Assembly: GCF_009728995.1 (NCBI RefSeq)
Contig: NZ_VTZW01000007.1
Span: forward strand, 62,001-126,000
Direction of reading: 5' to 3'
DNA: 64,000 nucleotides
DNA from: Streptomonospora sp. PA3
GTDB lineage: Bacteria; Actinomycetota; Actinomycetes; Streptosporangiales; Streptosporangiaceae
Below are positions 42,129 through 50,763 of this stretch, piece after piece. Positions within the stretch are counted from its first letter, which is position 1. Each line of letters starts with the position of its first letter. The translations under genes were made by a program, and so were the position numbers. The notes under the pieces are model-generated. The model was not told where the DNA came from and did no database searches. It worked only from the letters and a program-made list of their open reading frames with translations.

Positions 42129-43160
42129 ATGAGCGATCTCGCGGCAACACCCGGGCAGGACTCTCCGGCGGAAGGGGCGATCGCGGTCGAGGACGTCGAG
42201 CGCAAGCTCGAGGCCTACCGCACCGAACTCACCGGATACTGCTACCGCATGCTCGGCTCGGCCTTCGAGGCCGAGGACGCCGTCCAGGAGGCGATGGTGC
42301 GCGCGTGGCGCTCCATCGACCGCTTCGAGGGGCGCTCCTCGCTGCGGTCGTGGCTCTACCGCATCGCCACCAACACCTGCCTGGACATCCTCAACGGCCG
42401 GTCCCGGCGGGCCCGGCCCATGGAGATGGGGCCCGCCCAGGGCACCGACGCCGTGCTCGGTCCGGCCTACCCCGACAGCACCTGGGTCGAGCCCTTCCCC
42501 GACAGCCGGGCGCTGCCGGCCCTCGACGACCCCGCCGAGCAGGTGGCCCTGCGCGACTCCGTGCGCCTGGCGTTCGTGGCCGCGCTGCAGCACCTCGCCC
42601 CCCGCCAGCGCGCGGTGCTGATCCTGCGCGAGGTCCTGGCCTGGCGCGCCCAGGAGGTCGCCGACCTGCTCGACACCACGGTCGCCTCCGTCAACAGCGC
42701 GCTGCAGCGGGCCCGCGCCACCATGGCGGCGGTCGACGACGCCGAGGCCACCGACCCGCTGCGGCCCGACGACAGCGCCCAGCGCGCCCTGCTGGACCGC
42801 TACGTCGACGCCTTCGAGCACTACGACCTGGATTCGCTCACCTCGCTGCTGCGCGAGGACGCCGCGATGTCCATGCCCCCCTACGCCCTGTGGCTTCAAG
42901 GCCGCGAGGCGATCGCCGCCTGGATGACCGGCCCCGGACACGGCTGCCGCGGCTCGCGGCTGGTCCCCGTCGTCGCCAACGGCACCGCCGCCTTCGGCCA
43001 GTACCGCCCCAGCGGTCCCGGCGGCACGTTCGAGCCGTGGGCGCTGCAGGTCATCGAGACCAACGGCGGCCACATCACCTCGATCACCAGCTTCCTCGAC
43101 ACCGAGCGCATGTTCCCGCTGTTCGGTCTGCCCGCCGGCCTGGGCCCCCGGGACGCGTGA
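42129..43160 (+). CDS. ECF-type RNA polymerase sigma factor, SigG/SigX5-like, with SnoaL-like C-terminus
   Basis: A 343-aa sigma-70-family factor. Region 2 is about 25-95 ([36 protein letters not shown]) and region 4 about 155-210 ([33 protein letters not shown]). The last 120 residues form an NTF2/SnoaL-like domain, as in the SigG group, which modulates activity without a classical anti-sigma factor. A DoxX gene follows 98 bp downstream, a frequent partner. Likely response to redox or membrane stress is inferred from the family. Confidence 0.9.
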   Translation: MSDLAATPGQDSPAEGAIAVEDVERKLEAYRTELTGYCYRMLGSAFEAEDAVQEAMVRAWRSIDRFEGRSSLRSWLYRIATNTCLDILNGRSRRARPMEMGPAQGTDAVLGPAYPDSTWVEPFPDSRALPALDDPAEQVALRDSVRLAFVAALQHLAPRQRAVLILREVLAWRAQEVADLLDTTVASVNSALQRARATMAAVDDAEATDPLRPDDSAQRALLDRYVDAFEHYDLDSLTSLLREDAAMSMPPYALWLQGREAIAAWMTGPGHGCRGSRLVPVVANGTAAFGQYRPSGPGGTFEPWALQVIETNGGHITSITSFLDTERMFPLFGLPAGLGPRDA

Positions 43161-43258
43161 CCTTCGGCGTCCCTCCTGTCGAGGGCGGCCCCGAGCGATG
43201 AGTTCTCGGGACGGCACCGGTCTACCCCTGAGACGACCGACTCACCGAGGAGACCGAG

Positions 43259-43696
43259 ATGTCCGATCCCGTCAGCACCGCGCAGGCCGGCTCCACCGAC
43301 GCGGCCCGGCCCCGCCGCTGGGTCCACATCGCGCTGTGGATCCTGCAGGTCCTCACCGGCCTGTTCTTCATCTTCGCCAGCGCCCTGCCCAAGCTCGCCG
43401 GCTCCTCCTACGCCCTGGACATCTTCGAGCGCATGGGCGCCGGTCCGGGCCTGATGTATACGGTCGGCGTGCTGGAGCTGGCCGGAGGCATCGCGCTGAT
43501 GGTGCCGGTCCTGGCCGCCTTGGCCGGGATCTGCTTCGTGGGGCTGATGATCGGCGCGTTCGTCGTCCAGGTCGCCTACATCGGCGAGAACCAGGCCACC
43601 CCTGTGATCCTCGGCGTCATCGTCGGCACCATCGCCTGGGGCAGGCGGCGCAGCCTGGTGGATCTCGCACGCCTGCTGCGGGGCGCGCGCAGCTGA
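43259..43696 (+). CDS. DoxX-like membrane protein
   Basis: A 145-aa membrane protein with four transmembrane segments (about 24-42, 62-82, 85-105, 112-127). LQVLTGLFFIFASALPKLAG is the DoxX-like opening. Members are involved in redox or thiol stress and quinone-linked processes. An ideal GAGGAG ribosome site precedes the ATG at 43259. Likely a target or partner of the sigma factor upstream. Confidence 0.85.
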   Translation: MSDPVSTAQAGSTDAARPRRWVHIALWILQVLTGLFFIFASALPKLAGSSYALDIFERMGAGPGLMYTVGVLELAGGIALMVPVLAALAGICFVGLMIGAFVVQVAYIGENQATPVILGVIVGTIAWGRRRSLVDLARLLRGARS

Positions 43697-43705
43697 GCCG
43701 ATGCG

Positions 43706-43738
43706 GCCCGCCCCCCGGGGGCCCTCCCGGGGGCGGGC
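43706..43738 (+). terminator. Terminator after DoxX gene
   Basis: GCCCGCCCCCCGGG / CCCGGGGGCGGGC, stem of 13 bp with one bulged base and a 6-nt loop, starting 10 bp after the stop codon. Confidence 0.7.
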
Positions 43739-43850
43739 GGACCGGACCGCGGCCGGGCCATCACCGCGGGAAGCGGACACGGGGCGCGCCGGGCGACACG
43801 CGGATCGCCGGTGTGTCCCACGACACTCCACACATGTGCGCCGGTGGTGC

Positions 43851-43856
43851 TAGAGT
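43851..43856 (+). promoter_or_regulatory. -10 element (TAGAGT) of the cold-shock gene
   Basis: TAGAGT, followed by an expected transcription start near 43863. It gives a leader of about 155 nt before the cold-shock ORF. Confidence 0.5.
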
Positions 43857-43901
43857 GAGTCTCGGGTTGCAGTCTTGATTTCGCATGGATCCACGTTTGA
43901 T

Positions 43902-43935
43902 CGCCCGCGGAGTTTTTGACCAGCGGGCGTTTTTT
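43902..43935 (+). promoter_or_regulatory. Terminator-like hairpin in the cold-shock leader
   Basis: CGCCCGC (43902-43908) pairs with GCGGGCG (43923-43929), followed directly by six T. This is a classical intrinsic terminator located about 40-70 nt into the leader of the cold-shock gene, so most transcripts could stop here. It is the only clear U-tract terminator in the window and suggests attenuation control. Confidence 0.7.
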
Positions 43936-44017
43936 CGTTCCGGAGAAAGGTTCGCAGCACCCTCGGACGCCGCAGAGTGCGGGTCCGATACCGATCTCGG
44001 GAATGAGGAGATCCAGC

Positions 44018-44221
44018 ATGACGCAGGGCACCGTGAAGTGGTTCAACAGCGAAAAGGGCTTCGGCTTCATCCAGCAGGATGCCGGCGGCCCGGACGTGTT
44101 CGTCCACTACAGCAACATCGCGGGCACCGGCTTCCGCAACCTTGAAGAGGACCAGCGCGTCGAGTTCGACGTCACGCAGAGCCCCAAGGGGCCGCAGGCC
44201 GAGAACGTTCAGGGCATCTGA
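44018..44221 (+). CDS. cspA: CspA-family cold-shock protein
   Basis: A 67-aa cold-shock-domain protein. It binds single-stranded RNA and DNA as a chaperone. RNP1 is KGFGFI (13-18) and RNP2 is DVFVHY (26-31); the start [14 protein letters not shown] is canonical. The ATG at 44018 has a GAGGAG ribosome site at 44005-44010. The frame upstream to 43916 passes through the leader hairpin and is not coding. Confidence 0.97.
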   Translation: MTQGTVKWFNSEKGFGFIQQDAGGPDVFVHYSNIAGTGFRNLEEDQRVEFDVTQSPKGPQAENVQGI

Positions 44222-44251
44222 GTCCGGACGGTCTGAGCGACAAAGCTCCCG

Positions 44252-44290
44252 GAGCGGGGGCCGACCGGCACGGCCGGGCGGCCCCCGCTC
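44252..44290 (+). terminator. Terminator after cold-shock gene
   Basis: Perfect 12-bp stem GAGCGGGGGCCG / CGGCCCCCGCTC with a 15-nt loop, 30 bp after the stop codon. Confidence 0.75.
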
Positions 44291-44382
44291 TGCATTCCGG
44301 GGCGGGCGGCACCACGGTGTCGAACCGGTGCACCGGTCCGCGAACCCGGGCGCGGCGCACGGTCGAATCGCCCGGTCTTGGT

Positions 44383-44388
44383 TAGCAT
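44383..44388 (+). promoter_or_regulatory. -10 element (TAGCAT) of a leaderless transcript
   Basis: TAGCAT at 44383-44388 ends 7 nt before the ATG at 44396, with TTGGT immediately before it. Confidence 0.5.
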
Positions 44389-44395
44389 GCCCGAT

Positions 44396-44938
44396 ATGAC
44401 GTCAAGCCCTCAGCTGCGCACCGAACGCCTCGCCATCCGCGACTGGACCACCGACGACGCCGAGGCGGCCCTGCGCATCTACGGCGCCGAGGAGGTCGCC
44501 CGCTGGCTGACCCCCGAGATGCGCACCGTCCACGACGTCGAGGCGATGCGCTCGGTGCTGCACGCCTGGGTCGAGGCCCAGCCCAACTTCCTGCCCCCCG
44601 CCGGGCGCTGGGCGATCGTGCGCAGGCAGGACGGCGAGCTGATCGGCGGGCTCTCGCTGCGCCTCCTGCCGCCGTTCGAGGAGGACTTCGAGCTGCACTG
44701 GCAGCTGCGCCCCGACGCCTGGGGCAACGGCTACGCCACCGAGGCCGCCCGCGCCGTCATCGCCTGGGCCTTCGAGCAGGGCATCGAGGAGCTGTTCGCC
44801 GTGGCCCGCCCGAAGAACACCCGCGCCATCGCCACCGCGCGCCGGCTCGGCATGGAGTGGGTGGGCGAGACCGAGAAGTACTACAACACGCGGCTGCAGG
44901 TCTTTCGCATCCGCCCCTCCGACATCCCCGGGCACTGA
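44396..44938 (+). CDS. GNAT-family N-acetyltransferase (RimJ/RimL-like)
   Basis: A 180-aa acetyltransferase of the Acetyltransf_3 group. The N-terminal LRTERLAIRDWTTDDAEAAL, the acetyl-CoA loop RPDAWGNGYATEAARAVIAWAFE and the RPKNTRAIATARRLGMEWVG segment are family hallmarks. It may acetylate a protein N-terminus or a small molecule. The ATG at 44396 fits the leaderless -10; ATG 44387 is an alternative. Confidence 0.9.
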   Translation: MTSSPQLRTERLAIRDWTTDDAEAALRIYGAEEVARWLTPEMRTVHDVEAMRSVLHAWVEAQPNFLPPAGRWAIVRRQDGELIGGLSLRLLPPFEEDFELHWQLRPDAWGNGYATEAARAVIAWAFEQGIEELFAVARPKNTRAIATARRLGMEWVGETEKYYNTRLQVFRIRPSDIPGH

Positions 44939-44977
44939 GGCGCCGAGCGTACCTCCTCCGGCGCCGGGAAGGACCGC

Positions 44978-45376
44978 GTGCACACCCCCGAACGCGACCT
45001 GGGCCGCCTGCTGGCCGGCCTGCGGCCGCAGCTGCGGCCGGGCACCTACGTCTTCGCCCGCGCGGCCGCGGTGCCCGCAGGAGTGCACCCGGTGGTCACC
45101 GTCGCCGAGGACGAGGGGCTGACCGTGGTCTGCACCCGCGAGGAGGCCGATGCCGCCGGGCTCGCCTACGGTTTCGCCGCCGCCTGGATCACGCTGCGGG
45201 TGCACTCCGCGCTCGATGCTGTGGGGTTGACCGCCGCGGTGTCGGCGGCGCTGACCCGGGCGGGCATCGCCTGCAACGTCGTCGCCGGATACCACCACGA
45301 TCACCTTTTCGTGCCCGCCGCCGAGGGCGAGCGCGCCGCCGAGCTGCTGCGGGTCCTGGCGGCCGGCGCCGGCTGA
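44978..45376 (+). CDS. ACT-domain-containing protein
   Basis: A 132-aa protein similar to small ACT-domain proteins (DUF2241 type): GTYVFARAAAVPAGVHPVVTVAEDEGLTVV in the first half, and WITLRVHSALDAVGLTAAVSAALTRAGIACNVVAGYHHDHLFVP in the second. ACT domains bind amino acids; no enzyme is attached here. The GTG start at 44978 has a GGGAAGGA site. Confidence 0.85.
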   Translation: MHTPERDLGRLLAGLRPQLRPGTYVFARAAAVPAGVHPVVTVAEDEGLTVVCTREEADAAGLAYGFAAAWITLRVHSALDAVGLTAAVSAALTRAGIACNVVAGYHHDHLFVPAAEGERAAELLRVLAAGAG

Positions 45377-45392
45377 CCCGCCGGCTCAGCGC

Positions 45393-46205
45393 TCACCGGC
45401 CGCGGTGCCCCGTGTCGGCCAGGCGCTCATACAGCGGCGCGAGCAGCTCCGCGAGGTCGGCCGCCTCCTCAGCGCCGGCGGCCTCGGCTGCGCCGGCCGC
45501 GGGCGGTGGCCCGGCGAGGGCGGCCGCCCGCCCCGTATCCCCGGGCTCCGGCGGCTCCGGCAGCGCGGGCGCACGCCAGAACGCCGCAGGCTCACTCGGC
45601 ATGTCGGGCTCGGCCACGCCCGGCGGATCGGGTTCGGCCAGCGCCGCGGCCCCGTCGACGACCGCACGCGGAGCGCGCGCGTGGCGCCGCAGCTCCGCCA
45701 GCAGCTCGCCGCGCGGCCGGCCCAGCCACTCCGCCAGCAGCATCGGGTCACCCGCCAGGGTCTCGGCCAGCACGTACAGCGCGGCCGCGGCGTGCTTGCA
45801 CGGGTCCCCCCAGTCGGGGCAGGAGCAGTTCAGCACCAGATCGCCGAGGCGCTCCGGCAGCAGCCGCAGCCCCAGGACGCCGAAGACCCGCTCCACCTCC
45901 GGCGGGAACGCGCCCGCCAGCAGCGCGGCGCCGAAGACCGGCTGGGTGCCCAGGGCGCGGGCGAGCGTCCGCCACTCCTGGCCACCCAGCACCGGGGTGA
46001 TGACGCTGACGCGGTAGGGGCGGGCCCGCGAACCCCGGACCAGCGCCGTCGCCTCGCCCGCCGCCACCTTCACCGCCGAGACCGCGCCCTGGGCGGCCAG
46101 GATCCGGCCGCGGCGCACCCGGACCGCGTCGCCGTCGCGCTCCAGGAGCTCGCGCAGGCGGCGCGCCACCCACCCCGCGGACTGCGGGGCGCCCGCGCCG
46201 GTCAC
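45393..46205 (-). CDS. SWIM zinc-finger protein
   Basis: A 270-aa protein with a SWIM finger (CxC-Xn-CxH): NCSCPDWGDPCKHAAAALY, about residues 125-143. The C-terminal third is Ala/Pro/Glu-rich. The GTG start at 46205 overlaps the stop of the SNF2 gene by 4 bp, so the two are translationally coupled. SWIM proteins paired with SNF2 helicases are widespread in actinobacteria and probably form a nucleic-acid-processing unit; the substrate is unknown. Confidence 0.9.
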   Translation of the reverse strand: MTGAGAPQSAGWVARRLRELLERDGDAVRVRRGRILAAQGAVSAVKVAAGEATALVRGSRARPYRVSVITPVLGGQEWRTLARALGTQPVFGAALLAGAFPPEVERVFGVLGLRLLPERLGDLVLNCSCPDWGDPCKHAAAALYVLAETLAGDPMLLAEWLGRPRGELLAELRRHARAPRAVVDGAAALAEPDPPGVAEPDMPSEPAAFWRAPALPEPPEPGDTGRAAALAGPPPAAGAAEAAGAEEAADLAELLAPLYERLADTGHRGR

Positions 46206-49200
46206 GGCGCCACCGCCTCGGGCGCCAGGCGCACCACCTCGCGCAGCTCGGCGGTGGAGAGGTCGCCGAGCCAGTCCTCGCCGGTGCCCACGGCGCTGGC
46301 GGCCAGCCGCCGCTTGCGCTCGATCATCTCGTCCACCCGCTCCTCCACGGTCCCCACGCACACCAGTTTGCGCACCTGCACGTCGCGGCGCTGGCCGATG
46401 CGGAACGCGCGGTCGGTCGCCTGGTCCTCCACGGCCGGGTTCCACCACCGGTCGATGTGCAGCACGTGGTTGGCGGCGGTGAGGTTCAGCCCCGTCCCGG
46501 CGGCCTTGAGCGACAGCAGGAAGACCATGGGCTCCGGGCGCGTCTGGAAGCGGCGCATCAGCTCCTCGCGCCGAGCGCGCGGGGTGCCGCCGTGCAGCCA
46601 GAGGACCTCGCGGCCCAACCGCTCGGCGAGGTAGGGGGCCAGCCGCCGGCCCAGCGCGGTGTACTGCGTGAAGCACAGCGCCTTGTCGCCGCAGGCCATG
46701 GCGTGCTCCAGCAGGTCGCAGAGGCGCTCCAGCTTGCCCGAGCGGCCCGCCAGCGGCGAGCCGTCGCCGAGGAACTGCGCGGGATGGTTGCAGATCTGCT
46801 TGAGACGGGCCATGGCCGCAAGCACGACGCCTCTGCGGCGGATGCCCTCGGCGTCCTCCAGCCGCTCGGCCAGCTCGTCGACGGCGGCCTGGTACAGGCT
46901 CGCCTGCTCGGGGGTCAGCGTGCACCAGGCGCGGCTCTCCTGCTTGTCGGGCAGGTCGGCGATGATCGCCTTGTCGGTCTTGAGCCGGCGCAGGATGAAG
47001 GGGCCGGTGATGCGCCGCAGCTGCGCGGCGGAGCCGTCGTCGGAGTCGCCGGCACCGCCGGAGGCGGCGGCGCGCTCCACCCGCGCGGCGATGCCCTCGC
47101 GGAACGCCTGCTGGGAGCCGAGCAGCCCGGGGTTGGCGAACTCCATGACCGACCACAGCTCGTCCAGGTTGTTCTCCACCGGGGTGCCGGTCAGGGCGAC
47201 GCGGGAGTTCGCGGGCAGCCGCCGCACCGCCCGCGCCTGGGCGGTGCCGGCGTTCTTCAGCGCCTGGGCCTCGTCGCAGACGATCCGGTGCCAGGGCATC
47301 GCGGCGAGCTCGCCGGAGTCGCGCGCCACGACGCCGTAGGTGGTCACGACCAGGTCGGCGGATCCCGCGGCCCGGGCCAGGGCGTTGCCGTGCAGGCGGG
47401 AGGGGCCGTGGTGGACGTGCACCCGCAGGCCGGGGGTGAAACCCGCCGCCTCGCGCTGCCAGTTGCCCACCAGCGACACCGGGCACACCAGCAGGGTGGG
47501 GCCGGGCGGCTCGGCCGCGCCGGGGCGGCGCTCGTCGGCCAGCACCGCGAGCAGCTGCACGGTCTTGCCCAGCCCCATGTCGTCGGCCAGCACCGCGCCC
47601 AGGCCCAGGCGGCCCAGGAAGCGCAGCCAGGAGGCTCCGCGGCGCTGGTAGGGGCGCAGCCGGCCGGTGAACCCCGCGGGTGGCTCCAGCGGCGCCATGT
47701 CCGCATCGGCGTCGCGGTCGAGCAGGTCGGCCAGCGCGCCGTCGGCGTCGACACCGGTCACCGGCAGCGGGGTGGCCGCGACGGGGGAGACGGCCATGCG
47801 CAGCGCCTCCTCGCGGCGCACGGTGCCGCTGCCGCGCCGGCGCAGATAGGCCAGTGCGGTGCGCAGGTGGGCGGGGTCGACCTCGATCCAGCGCCCGCGC
47901 AGGCGCACCAGCGGCTGCTTGAGCCGGGCCAGTTCGGCGAGCTCCTCCAGGTCGACGCGTTCGCCGCCGCAAACCGCCGCCAGGGAGACGTCGACCAGGT
48001 CGTCGGCGCCGATCCCTCCCGAGCCGGAGCGCTCGCGCGCGGTCAGGTGCAGGGCCAGGGAGCGCCGGCCCGACCACTCGGGCAGCACCACGGCGAACCC
48101 GGCCTCGCTCAGCCGCGGAGCGGCCTCGCGGATGAAGGTGTGCGCCTGGCCGGTGGTCAGTGTCAGCGCCGAGGGCGCGGGCTCGGCCAGTGCGGTGCGC
48201 AGGGCGGGGTAGTGGCGGGCGGCCCGGGAGAGGTCGGCGAGCATCGCCGACTCCACTCCGGCGGGCAGCAGGTCGGCGCCCTCGCCCAGCCACAGCGCCG
48301 ACAGCGCGACCTGGAGGCTGGGATCGGCGCCCGACTGCACCCAGAACTCGACCCGCCACTGCTCGCCGCGGCCCGGCGGTTGTGCGCCGGGCTCCTCGGG
48401 AGCGGGTTCGGCCAGGCGGAAGACCAGCCGGGCGCCGCCGGCCTCGCGCTGGGCGGCGGTGTGCCAGGCGCTTAGCCGCCCGGCCATGTCCGAGTCGCTC
48501 TCGGCGGCCGTTGCGCGGGGATCCAGGCGGGCGTCGGGGCGGCTCAGGGCGGCGGCCAGCCGGTGGCCCCCGCCTGCGGGGGCGCACTGCGCCAGGCGGC
48601 GGCGGGCCCGGGCGTCGAGCAGGTCGCCCAGCGCCCGGTAGACCGCGGTGCGCGCGGTGCCGGCGTCCTCACCGCAGGCGGCGGAGGGCGGCAGGGCCGC
48701 CACCAGAGCGGCGAAGTGCTCGGCACCGCGCCCGGTCAGGACGGGGCGCCACCGCGCCTGCGGCGGGTCGCCCAGGACGCGCGGCAGGAGGTGGCCGGCC
48801 TCCAGCAGTCGTGCGGCGAAGGCGTCGACGGCGGCGAGGTGGGCGGCACCGGGTCCCGCATCGGTTCCCGCCCCGGCCTGCCGGGACCGGCCCGCGGGGT
48901 GCAGGGCCTCCAGCAGCGCGGGCGCCTGGGCGGCGGGCAGGCGCATGCAGGGAACCCGCCAGGTGCCCCAGCCCGTGCCGCCGGGCGGCGGGGATGCGGC
49001 GCGCGAACCGAGCGCGGGGGAGGGGAGCGGGCCGGCCTCGGTCGCGGGCAGCCGCAGGGATGCCTCCGCCGGGCCGCATGCGTCGGCGACGGCGGCGCCC
49101 GCCAGCGAGGCCAGGGCCGCGCGCAGCCGCTCAAGGGGCGCGGCGAAGGGGTGGTCCGGCACCGCCGAGCCGGCGGCGGGCGGCGGGGCGGGGGAGGGCG

Positions 49201-49282
49201 GTGCGTCGTCCTCGGCCCACAGCAGGGCCGCCCCGGGCCGCCCCGGTTCGCCGGGACGCCACCACCCGTGCAGGATCAGCAC
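46202..49282 (-). CDS. SNF2-family DEAD/DEAH-box helicase
   Basis: A 1026-aa Swi2/Snf2 ATPase. A long N-terminal region (about 1-540) is specific to bacterial members. The motor contains motif I DDMGLGKTVQ (about 567), Walker B-type CDEAQALKN (about 670), GTPVENNLDELW (motif III region), and motifs V-VI LKAAGTGLNLTAANHVLH and DQATDRAFRIGQ. It translocates along double-stranded DNA. The GTG start at 49282 opens the conserved MLILHGWW. Coupled to the SWIM protein gene. Possible role in repair or transcription-coupled processes. Confidence 0.93.
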   Translation of the reverse strand: MLILHGWWRPGEPGRPGAALLWAEDDAPPSPAPPPAAGSAVPDHPFAAPLERLRAALASLAGAAVADACGPAEASLRLPATEAGPLPSPALGSRAASPPPGGTGWGTWRVPCMRLPAAQAPALLEALHPAGRSRQAGAGTDAGPGAAHLAAVDAFAARLLEAGHLLPRVLGDPPQARWRPVLTGRGAEHFAALVAALPPSAACGEDAGTARTAVYRALGDLLDARARRRLAQCAPAGGGHRLAAALSRPDARLDPRATAAESDSDMAGRLSAWHTAAQREAGGARLVFRLAEPAPEEPGAQPPGRGEQWRVEFWVQSGADPSLQVALSALWLGEGADLLPAGVESAMLADLSRAARHYPALRTALAEPAPSALTLTTGQAHTFIREAAPRLSEAGFAVVLPEWSGRRSLALHLTARERSGSGGIGADDLVDVSLAAVCGGERVDLEELAELARLKQPLVRLRGRWIEVDPAHLRTALAYLRRRGSGTVRREEALRMAVSPVAATPLPVTGVDADGALADLLDRDADADMAPLEPPAGFTGRLRPYQRRGASWLRFLGRLGLGAVLADDMGLGKTVQLLAVLADERRPGAAEPPGPTLLVCPVSLVGNWQREAAGFTPGLRVHVHHGPSRLHGNALARAAGSADLVVTTYGVVARDSGELAAMPWHRIVCDEAQALKNAGTAQARAVRRLPANSRVALTGTPVENNLDELWSVMEFANPGLLGSQQAFREGIAARVERAAASGGAGDSDDGSAAQLRRITGPFILRRLKTDKAIIADLPDKQESRAWCTLTPEQASLYQAAVDELAERLEDAEGIRRRGVVLAAMARLKQICNHPAQFLGDGSPLAGRSGKLERLCDLLEHAMACGDKALCFTQYTALGRRLAPYLAERLGREVLWLHGGTPRARREELMRRFQTRPEPMVFLLSLKAAGTGLNLTAANHVLHIDRWWNPAVEDQATDRAFRIGQRRDVQVRKLVCVGTVEERVDEMIERKRRLAASAVGTGEDWLGDLSTAELREVVRLAPEAVAP

Positions 49283-49460
49283 ACCCGCCCTCCCTCGCGT
49301 GTCGTGTCGCCGCAGACGCTACCGCGCGGTGGTGACGGCCGCGGGTGCGCACCGGGCGGGGGATCGGCCGTAAGCGGGCCGCGGGAGCCTCCGCAACCCG
49401 CGCGGAGATGCGGGCTCCCGCGGCCGACGCGACGGGCCGCGGGAGCAGTCGGGCGTACCC

Positions 49461-50285
49461 TCAGCGCCTGCGCCCGTTGAGGCGGGCGTGCAGGGCGATC
49501 CACTGGTCCGGGGAGACGTGGGCGACCACGTCCGTGCGCCCGATCCCGGCCGCCGCCAGCGCCGCGTCCACGCGCCGTCCGCCGTAGCCGCGGCGCAGCG
49601 AGGCCCGCAGGCTGCCGCCCGCGCCGGAGAAGCCCAGTTCCACCGCGGCGCGGTAGGCGCCGAGCTCTTCGCGGGGCAGCAGCGGGCGCTCCCGGCGTAT
49701 CAGCCGCAGTACGGCCGAGTCCACGCGGGGAACGGGCGCGAAGCGCTCACGCGGTATCCGCCCGGCCATGCGCCAGTCGAATTCCGGCCAGCTGCGGACG
49801 GTGAGCAGGCTCCACCTGCCGAAGCCGCCGGTGCGCTTGCGCGCGTACTCCAGTTGGGTGACGAGGGTGGCGGAGGCCAGCTGCGGTGCCTCCAGGCACC
49901 AGCGCACGATGTCGGCGGTGGCCCCGTAGGGGATGTTGCCGACCAGGTGGAACGGCCGCTGCGGCGGTCTGGCCCGGCGGAAGTCGCCTTCGACGACGCG
50001 CACCGCCGGCGGAATACGCGAGCGCAGCCGGGCGGCCAGGCGCGGATCGATCTCGTAGGCGGTGAGCAGGCCGCAGGCCGGTGCCAGCAACCGGGTGAGC
50101 ATTCCCGTACCGGCGCCGACCTCGACGACCGTGTCGGTGGGGCCCACGCCGGACGCGCGCACGATGCGGCGGGCGGTGGCGGTATCGGTGAGCAGGTTCT
50201 GGGAGTAGGCGCGGCGGCGTTCCCGTGCGGTGACGGGGGAGTCGGGGGTGTAGCGCCTGCCGCGGCGACGGGTGTCGCGTGCCAT
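49461..50285 (-). CDS. erm: Erm-type 23S rRNA (adenine-N6) dimethyltransferase
   Basis: A 274-aa rRNA adenine methyltransferase. The basic N-terminus with AYSQNLLTD, SAM motif I EVGAGTGMLT (about 55-64), the acidic strand YEIDPRLAARL and catalytic motif IV NIPY (117-120) indicate Erm instead of KsgA (NLPY). Methylation of A2058 of 23S rRNA would give macrolide-lincosamide-streptogramin resistance, often self-resistance in producers. ATG 50285 is preferred; an in-frame GTG at 50336 would add 17 residues. A hairpin-rich leader lies upstream. Confidence 0.87.
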   Translation of the reverse strand: MARDTRRRGRRYTPDSPVTARERRRAYSQNLLTDTATARRIVRASGVGPTDTVVEVGAGTGMLTRLLAPACGLLTAYEIDPRLAARLRSRIPPAVRVVEGDFRRARPPQRPFHLVGNIPYGATADIVRWCLEAPQLASATLVTQLEYARKRTGGFGRWSLLTVRSWPEFDWRMAGRIPRERFAPVPRVDSAVLRLIRRERPLLPREELGAYRAAVELGFSGAGGSLRASLRRGYGGRRVDAALAAAGIGRTDVVAHVSPDQWIALHARLNGRRR

Positions 50286-50300
50286 GGGCGGTCCAATCCG

Positions 50301-50391
50301 GCCGGCGCGGGGCCGGCGCAGAAGGACGGGCAGCACGGTGCGGCCGCATGGCGGCGCGATGAGACAGCGGATCTGATCCCGGCTGCCCGTC
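50301..50391 (-). promoter_or_regulatory. Possible attenuator in the erm leader
   Basis: GACGGGCAGC (50325-50334) is exactly inverted at 50382-50391, and GCCGGC-N5-GCCGGC-type pairing (50301-50318) lies next to the start. Competing hairpins like these are a usual way erm genes sense ribosome stalling. I see no convincing leader peptide apart from the in-frame GTG at 50336. The rest of 50392-50763 holds the motif at 50677 and no gene. Confidence 0.35.
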
Positions 50392-50676
50392 CGGCGGAAA
50401 CGTGGACGGGACGGGCCCAGGACCGGAGATGGGCGCGCGCGGGCAGCGCGGCCTGCGGCGCGGCGCGCAGGGCGCGGCGCCGGCGGGTCGGCGGTTGATC
50501 AGCCGAGGATGCGCAAGGACCGGTCCGGGGCGGCGGACCGGTGGCGGGGACGGCGCACGAGCAGCGCCGCGGACCACCGGACCGGGCACCGGCGGTCGAC
50601 GATCGCGTGGAAGTTGCCCATAGTGCCTGCGAGGTTAAGCGGCGCCGCTGTGCAGCCGCAACGGGTTTCTGGATTT

Positions 50677-50693
50677 AATCTACACTGTAAAGG
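50677..50693 (-). promoter_or_regulatory. 17-bp semi-palindrome, copy 3
   Basis: AATCTAC-ACT-GTAAAGG; core TCTACA-C-TGTAAA. Upstream of erm by 390 bp and downstream of the kinase gene stop by 71 bp. Confidence 0.6.
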
Positions 50694-50763
50694 AAAGTCT
50701 GATGGCTAGACACCTTGGTCGTCACAAACCCGGAGTGATCCTCCGAAGGGCGCGCGCTCCTCA

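Noticed and set aside
46457-48475. 672-codon plus-strand open frame
   Set aside because: Antisense to the SNF2 helicase motor; no recognisable domain and Gly/Gln-rich composition.
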